Part shown: piece after piece, positions 5,551 to 10,662 of the stretch | Layout of the letters: each line of letters begins with the position of its first letter | Position numbering within the stretch: position 1 is the first letter of the stretch | Source of the DNA: DATDCV01 sp036524155 | GTDB taxonomy: Bacteria; Verrucomicrobiota; Verrucomicrobiia; Limisphaerales; UBA8199 | Reading direction: 5' to 3' | NCBI GenBank assembly: GCA_036524155.1 | Contig: DATDCV010000708.1 | Coordinates: 1-10,662, forward strand | DNA length: 10,662 nt | Notes under the pieces: generated by a model | Databases searched by the model: none | Seen by the model: only the letters and a program-made list of their open reading frames with translations | What the model was told of the DNA's origin: nothing | Translations under genes and position numbers: made by a program

Positions 5551-5622
5551 GCCTCTCCGCAGCAGCCTGCAGGTTCTCTTTGTAAGAAAACCGTGCCGGG
5601 GCAGCACCGGCGAGAGGCTCCA
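5551..5622 (+). tRNA. tRNA-like, anticodon TGT (Thr codons), minimal D arm, G55
   Basis: Acceptor GCCTCTC/GAGAGGC, discriminator T, CCA. D arm GCAG/CTGC around tetraloop CAGC, like the CAT member. Anticodon stem TTCTC/GAAAA with one C-A mismatch, loop TTTGTAA. T stem GCCGG/CCGGC, loop GGCAGCA. It is 72 nt. Confidence 0.78.
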
Positions 5623-5659
5623 TGTGTTGGCACCGCGCCACGATGGCTCGGCGCTAGCC

Positions 5660-5735
5660 GCTCCTGTAGCTCAATCATCAGAGCGCAGCTCTCCGAAGGC
5701 TGTGGTTGCCGGTGAGATTCCGGCCGTGAGCACCA
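5660..5735 (+). tRNA. tRNA-like, anticodon CCG (Arg codon), G55
   Basis: Acceptor GCTCCTG/CGTGAGC with one C-U mismatch, discriminator A, CCA. D stem GCTC/GAGC, loop AATCATCA, no GG. Anticodon stem CAGCT/GGCTG, loop CTCCGAA. Variable TGGTT. T stem GCCGG/CCGGC, loop TGAGATT, the Arg-type loop of this array. Confidence 0.83.
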
Positions 5736-5775
5736 ACCTTCGCTCTGTCGAGCTACGGCTCGGCAGGCCATTTTC

Positions 5776-5859
5776 GGGCGAGTGGTTCAGAGGGAATAGC
5801 AGACCCCACAGATCGAGAATCTGTGAGCCTTGGAGGTGCAAGTCCTCTCTCGCCCACCA
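5776..5859 (+). tRNA. tRNA-like, anticodon GAG (Leu), C33, G55
   Basis: Acceptor GGGCGAG/CTCGCCC, discriminator A, CCA. Enlarged D arm with GGG in the loop. Anticodon stem ACAGA/TCTGT, loop TCGAGAA: position 33 is C instead of the near-universal U. Variable GAGCCTT. T stem GGAGG/CCTCT, loop TGCAAGT. Closely related to the 5137 member. Confidence 0.82.
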
Positions 5860-5869
5860 AATTCGGGAT

Positions 5870-5964
5870 TGGAGGGATGGAGTATTGGATGATTGGATTA
5901 TTGGCCAAACCTGCCACGGTCGTCCGTTAGCATTAATCCACTACTCCGCCAATCCATTAATCCA
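5870..5964 (+). repeat. Octamer fold-back element 5
   Basis: Left units TGGAGGGA, TGGAGTAT, TGGATGAT, TGGATTAT (5870-5901); right units TTAATCCA, CTACTCCG, CCAATCCA, TTAATCCA (5933-5964); loop of 31 nt. Completes the set of five in the array. Confidence 0.75.
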
Positions 5965-5972
5965 TTTCTCCC

Positions 5973-6047
5973 TGCCGGGTCGTCTAATCAGTAGGACACC
6001 GCCCTTTGAAGGCGGCTATGCTGGTGCGAATCCAGCCCCGGCAGCCA
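5973..6047 (+). tRNA. tRNA-like, anticodon TTG (Gln codons), G55
   Basis: Acceptor TGCCGGG/CCCGGCA, discriminator G as in true Gln tRNAs, CCA. D stem GTCT/GGAC, loop AATCAGTA, no GG. Anticodon stem CCGCC/GGCGG, loop CTTTGAA. T stem GCTGG/CCAGC, loop TGCGAAT. That loop differs from a textbook TTCGAAT only at position 55, the clearest single illustration of the G55 change. Confidence 0.88.
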
Positions 6048-6054
6048 ACGTTTC

Positions 6055-6128
6055 CGCTCGGTGGTGAAACAGGATCACGGCTGGCCTACACCCAGCAATC
6101 GGAGGGGCAGCACCTTCCCGAGCGACCA
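6055..6128 (+). tRNA. tRNA-like, anticodon TAC (Val), C33, G55
   Basis: Acceptor CGCTCGG/CCGAGCG, discriminator A, CCA. D stem GTGA/TCAC, loop AACAGGA with GG. Anticodon stem GCTGG/CCAGC, loop CCTACAC: position 33 is C. Variable AATCG. T stem GGAGG/CCTTC, loop GGCAGCA (G54, G55). Confidence 0.8.
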
Positions 6129-6136
6129 TTTCCATT

Positions 6137-6211
6137 TGCCTCGTAGCGTAATCAGGAGCGCGTCGGTCTCTGAAACCGGAGGACCTGGAGCAAAACCAGG
6201 CGAGGCAGCCA
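6137..6211 (+). tRNA. tRNA-like, anticodon CTG (Gln codon), G55
   Basis: Acceptor TGCCTCG/CGAGGCA, discriminator G, CCA. D arm GCG/CGC with GG in the loop. Anticodon stem TCGGT/ACCGG, loop CTCTGAA. T stem CCTGG/CCAGG, loop AGCAAAA (A54, G55). Last array member; the next protein gene starts 25 nt later. Confidence 0.85.
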
Positions 6212-6236
6212 ATTAAGACCCGAAACAACAATCTAT

Positions 6237-6869
6237 ATGACATCCATCTCTCAATTCGGTAATGCTTTCCACGTGAGCAGCGATCCGGCCGACGCGGACC
6301 CCATGGACTCCAGGTTGCCCTTGGAGACAGACCGATTGTTCATGGAATCCAGTTGGGCGTTTGACTCACCTATTTCGTGCGATCCTAAGGAGCGCTTTTA
6401 TCGCATGCCGAAAGGGTACAAGAGGGCGGGAGATTTGCTGCTAGCCCAGGGCGATGGAGATGTGGTTGATAGACGAAATATCGTCTATGCGGCTCTTTTC
6501 TGCTATAGGCAGGCGATCGAACTCTTCCTCAAGCACTTAATCGACAAGTTCGCCACCGAGGACTCGAACAAATCGCTGAAAACCCACAGCCTGCAATTGC
6601 TTTGGGAGCAGTTCGCGCTCATTGCTAAGGCACATGATCTTGAGGCCGCTGAAGGTTATGCGGGAGCTGCGAAATTGGTCCAGGAGATGCACGCCGCTGA
6701 TCAGCAGTCTGATGCGTTTCGCTATCCTGTCACCAAGGAAGGGAACGCTTTCGCGTTCGGAGATTGTGGTGTCGATTCGGTGAACTTACGTATAGTGATG
6801 CATGGGCTGGCCAATTTCTTCGAGTGCGTTGACCTTCACATCTCCGCAAGCCGCGACGTTTGGCCTTGA
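6237..6869 (+). CDS. Helical hypothetical protein with FRYP motif (HEPN-like?)
   Basis: ATG 6237, 210 residues, 25 nt after the last tRNA; the Shine-Dalgarno is weak, so co-transcription with the array is plausible. After an N-terminal part with FYRMPKGYKRAGDLLLAQ (about 54-71) comes a helix pair, IVYAALFCYRQAIELFLKHLID (about 82-103), then THSLQLLWEQF (116-126) and SDAFRYPVTKEGN (158-170). The H.L..LW and FRYP pattern occurs in a group of small all-helical proteins that I associate with HEPN-type folds. The catalytic Rx4-6H of HEPN RNases is not seen: the nearest is R91...H100 with eight residues between. So RNase activity is not supported. No membrane segment. Role unknown; its position mirrors the DUF5677-like gene at the other end of the array. 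Confidence 0.7.
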   Translation: MTSISQFGNAFHVSSDPADADPMDSRLPLETDRLFMESSWAFDSPISCDPKERFYRMPKGYKRAGDLLLAQGDGDVVDRRNIVYAALFCYRQAIELFLKHLIDKFATEDSNKSLKTHSLQLLWEQFALIAKAHDLEAAEGYAGAAKLVQEMHAADQQSDAFRYPVTKEGNAFAFGDCGVDSVNLRIVMHGLANFFECVDLHISASRDVWP

Positions 6870-7011
6870 CCTCCTTCCGGGCCGGAAAGTGCTTCTCCGC
6901 GCCCTCAAGAGCGACAATGTCGGACCTACCAGATAGGGTGCGTCTGAATCGGAATCTCGGTTGGCTTCGCCCATTTCAACAAAGAACGAACACCATGACT
7001 TTGGATGTGTG

Positions 7012-7041
7012 AATCACGTTTCACGCATCACGTATCACGTT
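7012..7041 (+). repeat. Short TCACG-type tandem repeat upstream of the HNH-RtcB chimera
   Basis: AATCACG, TTTCACG, CATCACG and TATCACG follow one another in 7-nt steps just before the ATG at 7044. Such degenerate 7-mers may be leftovers of slippage or recombination. It leaves no recognisable Shine-Dalgarno for the downstream gene. Confidence 0.5.
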
Positions 7042-7043
7042 CT

Positions 7044-7724
7044 ATGAGCAACATATTGACCAAAGCAACCGTGCTGGTCCTGAACCGGAACTGGCAGGCC
7101 ATTAACGTGCGCACGCCGCAAGAGGCGTTCTGCATGATGGCCACCAACGTGGCCACAGGCCTCGAGATTGAGGGCGAGGACCACATCCGCCCGGTTACCT
7201 GGGAGGAGTGGATCACTTTGCCCATCCGCGAGCAGGACGAGGCGGTCCACACCGTTCGTGGCCAGATTCGCGTGCCGACCGTCATCGTGGCCGTGAATTA
7301 CGCCAACTTCGCGTGGAAAGAAAAGCACGTCATCAATGGCGTGGAGAAGGAAGTCATTGTTCACCGCAAAGGCGCCACCCCGGCCGGCGAGGGTGTGCTG
7401 GGCATCATCCCGGGCTCGATGGCTTCACCTGGCTTTGTCGTCAGCGGCAAAGGCAATGCGGAATCATTGAACTCGGCCTCCCACGGTGCGGGTCGCGTCA
7501 TGAGTCGGACCCAGGCAAACAAGACCTTCGAGTGGAAAAAGGTGAATGCCTTCCTGCGTGACAAGGGCGTGACCCTGATCTCGGGGGGTTTGGATGAGGT
7601 GCCGATGGTTTATAAAAACATCCATGAGGTGATGGCGGCCCAGAAGGACCTTGTGACAATCCTGGGCCAGTTCGATCCCAAACTGGTGAAGATGGCCCCG
7701 CACGGCGAAAGGCCTGAAGATTAA
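7044..7724 (+). pseudogene. In-frame chimera: HNH-endonuclease N-terminus fused to RtcB C-terminus
   Basis: It has 226 residues from ATG 7044 (MSNILTKATVLVLNRNWQAINV). Residues 1 to about 87 match the N-terminal part of HNH endonucleases (VLVLNRNWQAINVRTPQEAF, WEEWITLP, IRVPTVIVAVNYA), but the HNH nuclease core that should follow is absent. From about residue 88 (NFAWKE) the protein is RtcB: VHRKGATPAG (104-113), GIIPGSM (120-126), the guanylylation motif NSASHGAGR (143-151; H147 equals P. horikoshii H404), LDEVPMVYK and LVKMAPHGERPED to the natural RtcB end. RtcB is about 400-480 residues; the missing N-terminal two-thirds carries most Mn ligands (D95, C98, H203, H234 equivalents). Only H107 (H329 equivalent) and H147 remain, so 3'-P RNA ligase activity is not expected. 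It could be a deletion fusion, a regulatory remnant or an assembly artefact. Confidence 0.8.
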
Positions 7725-7752
7725 CCACAAAGAACGCAGAGAACACAAAGAT
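7725..7752 (+). repeat. ACAAAGA-type short repeat
   Basis: CCACAAAGAACGCAGAGAAC followed by ACAAAGA is a short degenerate tandem directly after the chimera's stop. Together with the TCACG repeat at 7012-7041 it brackets the HNH-RtcB chimera. Confidence 0.35.
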
Positions 7753-7759
7753 ACGAGCA

Positions 7760-7951
7760 ATGAAAGACGTCAAAGCGCTGAGCGATCAAGTACGGCAGAC
7801 CGCCTACGACACTCATGTTTATCACGCGCATGGGCATATCCACTATTGTTGCGACTACACGCTGGGCAAAACCCGTGTTTTGGCAAACCCTCGAGGTTAT
7901 CCCACGGAGTCGAGAACGGGTTTCAACCCCGGGTTAGTCGCGGAGGTGTAA
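7760..7951 (+). pseudogene. In-frame chimera: GxxExxY N-terminus fused to metallophosphoesterase C-terminus
   Basis: It has 63 residues. Residues 1-26 (MKDVKALSDQVRQTAYDTHVYHAHGH) are the start of a GxxExxY protein, whose usual continuation GHLEKVYENAL is missing. The remainder (GHIHYCCDYTLGKTRVLANPRGYP, ending FNPGLVAEV) matches the end of calcineurin-like metallophosphoesterases, where GHTH binds metal and NPRGYP follows. The join falls where both parents have an HGH-like stretch, consistent with a microhomology deletion around GGGCAT (7830-7835). Neither catalytic core is complete, so no activity is expected. It ends 4 nt before the methyltransferase gene, whose Shine-Dalgarno lies inside it. 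Confidence 0.7.
7942..7946 (+). promoter_or_regulatory. Strong Shine-Dalgarno for the methyltransferase
   Basis: GGAGG at 7942-7946 lies 9 nt before the ATG at 7956. It is the clearest ribosome binding site in the window and fixes that start. Confidence 0.75.
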
Positions 7952-7955
7952 TCTC

Positions 7956-8801
7956 ATGGAAAAGAAGACTGAAGACAAAAACGCTCTGGACGTGAAGCAG
8001 TCTGCATCGGCTGCGCAGTTCAACCGGCAGAGCGATCGTTACGGCAAGTCGCATATTCTGGCCGACACGCAAGACGTGGAGCAGGGCTTGCGCGGCGTGT
8101 CAGCGTCACCCGGCGGCATGGCCCTGGACGTGGCGACCGGCGGTGGTCACACCGCGCTCTGGCTCGCCCGGCACGGATGGAGAGTGACCGCCGGTGACAT
8201 CGCCCTTCGCATGCTCGAAAACGCGCAGAAGCTGTGCGCTGAAGCCGGCTTCAGGATTGAGACTCGGCTGTTCCCGGCGGAAGAAATGCCCTTTGCCGAT
8301 GGCTCCTTTGATTTGGTGACGGTGCGCGTGGCCTCGCACCACTTCAGTTCGCCTGCTAAATTCATTCGCGAAACAGCCCGGGTGCTGAAGCCAGGCGGTC
8401 ATTTTCTGCTCATCGACGGTAGCGTGCCGGATAATGATCCCGAGACTGAAGATTGGCTTCACCGTGTGGAGAAATGGCGTGACCCAAGTCACGGCCGATT
8501 TCTGTCACGAAAAACCTGCGAAGATTTGGCCCGCGAAGCCGGCCTGAAAGTGGTCCAGTCCGAACTGCACACCCGCAAGCAACCCAACTTGGAGTGGTAT
8601 TTCGAAACGGCGGCAACACCCGGAGAGAACCGCGAGAAGGTGCTTGAAGAGGTAGCCAAGGCCTCCGAACACGTAAAAGCCGCCCTCCGGCTCGGACACG
8701 AGGAAGGCAAAATCGTTTGGTGGTGGCCGATGTTGACTCTACTGGCGCGCAGAATTAGCTCGGCGATCCCGCAATGCGCAAGCAATGATGACCAGAGATG
8801 A
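7956..8801 (+). CDS. Class I SAM-dependent methyltransferase (UbiE/Methyltransf_11 type)
   Basis: 281 residues. Motif I is LDVATGGGHTALWLA at 57-71, with the acidic residue after strand 2 in VTAGDIALRML (D81). Motif II is FDLVTVRVASHHF at 118-130, where the HH replaces the more common HW or FH pair, and RVLKPGGHFLLID at 142-154 is the post-motif III strand. The N-terminal FNRQSDRYGKSHILADTQDVEQGL is the usual cap of this subgroup. The substrate is unknown: small molecules are typical and quinone methylation is not implied. It overlaps the next gene by ATGA, so it heads a three-gene operon. Cytoplasmic, complete. Confidence 0.88.
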   Translation: MEKKTEDKNALDVKQSASAAQFNRQSDRYGKSHILADTQDVEQGLRGVSASPGGMALDVATGGGHTALWLARHGWRVTAGDIALRMLENAQKLCAEAGFRIETRLFPAEEMPFADGSFDLVTVRVASHHFSSPAKFIRETARVLKPGGHFLLIDGSVPDNDPETEDWLHRVEKWRDPSHGRFLSRKTCEDLAREAGLKVVQSELHTRKQPNLEWYFETAATPGENREKVLEEVAKASEHVKAALRLGHEEGKIVWWWPMLTLLARRISSAIPQCASNDDQR

Positions 8802-9181
8802 TCATGAGAAGCCCAAGTACTGACCCCGAACTTGTCGTCCAAAGGCAATTGGATGCGTACAACGCGCGGGACCTCGATACGCTTCTAACGATCTACGCCG
8901 AGAACGCCGAGATGTTCGAGCATCCCTCCAAGCTCTTGGCGAGCGGCCCTGCGCAGTTGCGGGAGCGTTTCAGCATAAGATTTAAAGAGCCCGATTTGCA
9001 CGCCCTGCTCCGCCGCCGCATTGTCATGGGCAATATCGTGGTTGACCATGAAGAAGTGACCCGCAACTTTCCCGAGGGCAAAGGCACCCTCGAGTTAATT
9101 ATGATCTATGAGGTGCAACGGGGAAGGATCCTGAAGGCCTGGAGCATTGCTGGCGCCAAAACCCTTAGCCCCAACCTGTGA
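8798..9181 (+). CDS. SnoaL/NTF2-like protein
   Basis: 127 residues. The start ATG overlaps the methyltransferase stop (ATGA), indicating translational coupling; an alternative ATG is 8804. The pattern VQRQLDAYNARDLDTLLTIYAENAEMFEHPSKLLASGPAQLRERF, then VMGNIVVDHEEVTRNFPEG, then IYEVQRGRILKAWSI is the classic cone-shaped alpha+beta barrel of the NTF2-like superfamily. Members are isomerases, cyclases or ligand-binding proteins, so no substrate can be named. Length is as usual for single-domain members. Confidence 0.82.
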   Translation: MIMRSPSTDPELVVQRQLDAYNARDLDTLLTIYAENAEMFEHPSKLLASGPAQLRERFSIRFKEPDLHALLRRRIVMGNIVVDHEEVTRNFPEGKGTLELIMIYEVQRGRILKAWSIAGAKTLSPNL

Positions 9182-9182
9182 T

Positions 9183-9866
9183 ATGCTCATCATCTTCGAT
9201 GTAGACGGCACGCTCGTCGGGGGAGAAAATCACGACTGGGCCTGCTTTGATGAGGCGATTGCAGAGGTGACCGGGTTCACCCCCACTCAGGAATTCTTCG
9301 ATTCTTTGCCTGAAATCACTGCCCAGGCCATCGCTGAAGCCTCCGTTCGAGCGGCAAATCGTGAAACGGGCATGGGTTTGGAAGAACGCATCCGCGATGA
9401 ATATCTCCGACGATTGCGCGACGTGCATGCCAGTGACCCGACGGCCTTTGCGGCGCGTAACGGCGTTGTGGCCCTGCTGGCCCGTCTGAACTCGCTTCCT
9501 GGAACCGGCGTGGCTATTGCCACGGGCGATTGGCTGGAAACAACCTCTTTCAAGCTTGCCGCTGCCGGAATCGATGTGTCGGGCTACCCGATGGCGACGT
9601 CGTCGGACTGTTCCCGCCGCTCTGAGATCATCAAACTCGCCGCAAGGCGCGCTGGCCGGTCCCTGACCGATGTCATCTATGTTGGGGACGGCGTGTGGGA
9701 CTTCAAAGCGTGTTGCGAACTAGGTGTGCGCTTCGTTGGTACGGGAACCCGGCCGCATCTGCTAAAAGCCGCCGGCGCGCAACATATCCTCGAAATGCTG
9801 GAGGAAGCCCTCTTCCTGAGCACGGTTCGAGCGGCGGTCGTGCCAGAGCTGCAGAGCAGACTATGA
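9183..9866 (+). CDS. HAD-superfamily hydrolase (phosphoglycolate phosphatase-like)
   Basis: 227 residues from ATG 9183, one nucleotide after the previous stop. Motif I is DVDGTL (nucleophile D6, D8), motif II is ATGDW (113-117), and motif IV is VGDGVWD (167-173) with the two acidic residues. A helical cap of about 80 residues follows motif I, as in subclass I HADs. The motif III lysine is probably K124 in TSFKLAAAG. Expected reaction is phosphate monoester hydrolysis; the substrate is unknown. It is the third gene of the methyltransferase operon. Its TGA overlaps a new ATG at 9863. Confidence 0.85.
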   Translation: MLIIFDVDGTLVGGENHDWACFDEAIAEVTGFTPTQEFFDSLPEITAQAIAEASVRAANRETGMGLEERIRDEYLRRLRDVHASDPTAFAARNGVVALLARLNSLPGTGVAIATGDWLETTSFKLAAAGIDVSGYPMATSSDCSRRSEIIKLAARRAGRSLTDVIYVGDGVWDFKACCELGVRFVGTGTRPHLLKAAGAQHILEMLEEALFLSTVRAAVVPELQSRL

Positions 9867-10060
9867 AACCAAAGGCTACTTCTCGGCCGGATATCGAACA
9901 CGACAAGGTCCGGTTCTCCGAATTTGCTACCGTAGCTTCGCAGTTCACCCCCGGTCATTGCGGCAAGCCCGGGAACTCGCTGACTTCCCTGACGGAGGTG
10001 ACCCGGCCCTGCACCAGGAAATCCAGCATCCAACCTTTGGTCCCGGTGGGACAGTACTGA
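9863..10060 (+). CDS. Short doubtful ORF coupled to the HAD gene
   Basis: ATGA at 9863-9866 overlaps the HAD stop, giving 65 residues beginning MKPKATSRPDIEHDKVRFSEF. The first 30 residues look protein-like. From about 9955 the opposite strand carries a more convincing protein end, so this frame is probably the stub of a truncated fourth operon gene. Confidence 0.3.
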   Translation: MKPKATSRPDIEHDKVRFSEFATVASQFTPGHCGKPGNSLTSLTEVTRPCTRKSSIQPLVPVGQY

Positions 10061-10353
10061 ATGAACTGGAACGTCAGCGGCAAGGTGCAATCGCCTATGT
10101 TCGTGCTCATGTTAACGCGGTATTGGAAAAGCGGCTGGTGTTCGTTCGCGTAACAGAGGATGTTTTTCGCCAAGCTGAGGTCGTCCTTGTATAGCTCGCT
10201 CTTGACCTGGAACTCAGCGTTGCTAAGCAATTCCTTCCACAAGTCATCCGGAGGGTAGAGCTGTGAACGTCCTGCGCGCAGGCACGGTCCCGAACAAAGC
10301 GCCAGCCATGCACTTCGCGCCGGGCCGCCTACCAGGAGGTCGGCCACTCTCAC
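9955..10353 (-). CDS. Hypothetical protein on the minus strand, possibly truncated
   Basis: 132 residues as the longest frame. The convincing part runs from about residue 31 (QLYPPDDLWKELLSNAEFQVKSELYKDDLSLAK) to the end, with strand-rich TLPLTFQFIQYCPTGTKGWMLDFL and VQGRVTSVREV. The first 30 residues lie opposite a plus-strand frame and look less natural, so the real N-terminus may be missing. No family recognised. It converges on the HAD operon. Confidence 0.4.
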   Translation of the reverse strand: MRVADLLVGGPARSAWLALCSGPCLRAGRSQLYPPDDLWKELLSNAEFQVKSELYKDDLSLAKNILCYANEHQPLFQYRVNMSTNIGDCTLPLTFQFIQYCPTGTKGWMLDFLVQGRVTSVREVSEFPGLPQ

Positions 10354-10535
10354 TGGACGGCCAGGATTGCCGTCGGCGGAACCACGTCACGCTCATCAAT
10401 GACAATATCGGGCGTTTTCCACCCGAAGCCATGCCCCAACTGGAGAAGTTGGCGCGTTTGGCGGGCGCTCGCTTGGTGTTGCGTGAAGTGGCGCACGAGA
10501 AAGAACTGACGCCGGCTAGCGGCAATGCCTTTTAG
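10263..10535 (+). pseudogene. Probable C-terminal gene fragment
   Basis: 90 residues as read. The second half, NHVTLINDNIGRFPPEAMPQLEKLARLAGARLVLREVAHEKEL, is strongly protein-like, with a strand, helix, strand order as at the end of an ATPase or similar alpha/beta protein. The first half is not convincing. I cannot name the family. The tail 10536-10662 holds no gene or structure that I can support. Confidence 0.35.
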
Positions 10536-10662
10536 GAATTCAGGCATAGATCTCTCCGACGGAGTATTCGACGGGGCCATTATGATAGGTGTTTCTGCGC
10601 AAGCGTGGCCAACTACTCACAGGTTGCCGCAGCGCGCGTGGGCAGGAGCGCTTGCGTCGCTT

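Noticed and set aside
4319..5964. CRISPR-like array from the regularly recurring fold-back repeats
   Set aside because: The repeats are inverted octamer arms around variable loops, spaced unevenly by tRNA genes; there is no constant direct repeat with uniform spacers.
4993..6067. Long open frames running through the tRNA array (for example 4993-5445 and 5486-6067)
   Set aside because: They cross several complete tRNA cloverleaves and repeat elements and their translations look like no protein.
6082..6105. CTA (amber suppressor) anticodon for the member at 6055
   Set aside because: The symmetric 5-bp stem GCTGG/CCAGC places TAC, not CTA, at positions 34-36.
3159..6211. Ordinary decayed tRNA pseudogenes
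   Set aside because: Nearly all stems are fully paired with encoded CCA, and the deviation at position 55 is the same in every member.
7044..7724. Functional RtcB RNA ligase
   Set aside because: Only the C-terminal third is present and most metal ligands are missing.

Overview
The window looks like an accessory region of a moderately GC-rich Gram-negative chromosome, most probably Verrucomicrobiota. This placement is inferred from the protein families (GxxExxY proteins, a Ro60/RtcB set, an HNH-type N-terminus) and from the style of small dispersed repeats. No rRNA or marker gene is present to prove it.

Layout. (1) 1-607: the C-terminal vWA half of a Ro60/Rsr (TROVE) RNA-binding protein, cut by the window edge. 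(2) 608-2435: a two-gene pair of small unknowns (a degenerate HExxE protein and a 63-residue partner), a ClpP-fold-like protein, a possible slipin/band-7 C-terminal fragment, and a strong 13-bp hairpin. (3) 2436-3155: a DUF5677-like gene split by one in-frame TAA. (4) 3159-6211: a co-directional array of 18 tRNA-like genes plus one aberrant tRNA-like/Y-RNA-like element. It is interrupted by a GxxExxY gene inside a perfect 21-bp inverted repeat, five fold-back elements made of 8-nt units, and two twin-hairpin elements. (5) 6237-6869: a helical protein with an FRYP motif, starting 25 nt after the last tRNA. (6) 7044-7951: two in-frame chimeric remnants, HNH N-terminus + RtcB C-terminus and GxxExxY N-terminus + metallophosphoesterase C-terminus. 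(7) 7956-9866: a tight methyltransferase / NTF2-like / HAD-phosphatase operon. (8) 9863-10662: a patchwork of weak or truncated reading frames.

The main discovery candidate is the array. All 18 tRNA-like genes fold as cloverleaves and encode their own CCA. In my alignment every one carries G at position 55 of the T loop, where tRNAs have the near-invariant U (pseudouridine). Thirteen of the 18 also lack the D-loop GG that docks with it. Leu anticodons sit on short-variable-arm bodies, while the only two long-variable-arm bodies carry CGT (Thr) and TAT (Ile) anticodons. This is a systematically altered tRNA set, not random decay.

Ro60, RtcB and tRNA-like RNAs are known partners in bacterial RNA surveillance and repair, for example the rsr-yrl-rtcBA arrangement. 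I infer that the locus is, or descends from, an RNA-repair/tRNA-replacement system whose protein part is decaying: truncated slipin, interrupted DUF5677, and RtcB reduced to its C-terminus. The array itself still looks structurally maintained. What the altered tRNAs do cannot be read from the sequence.
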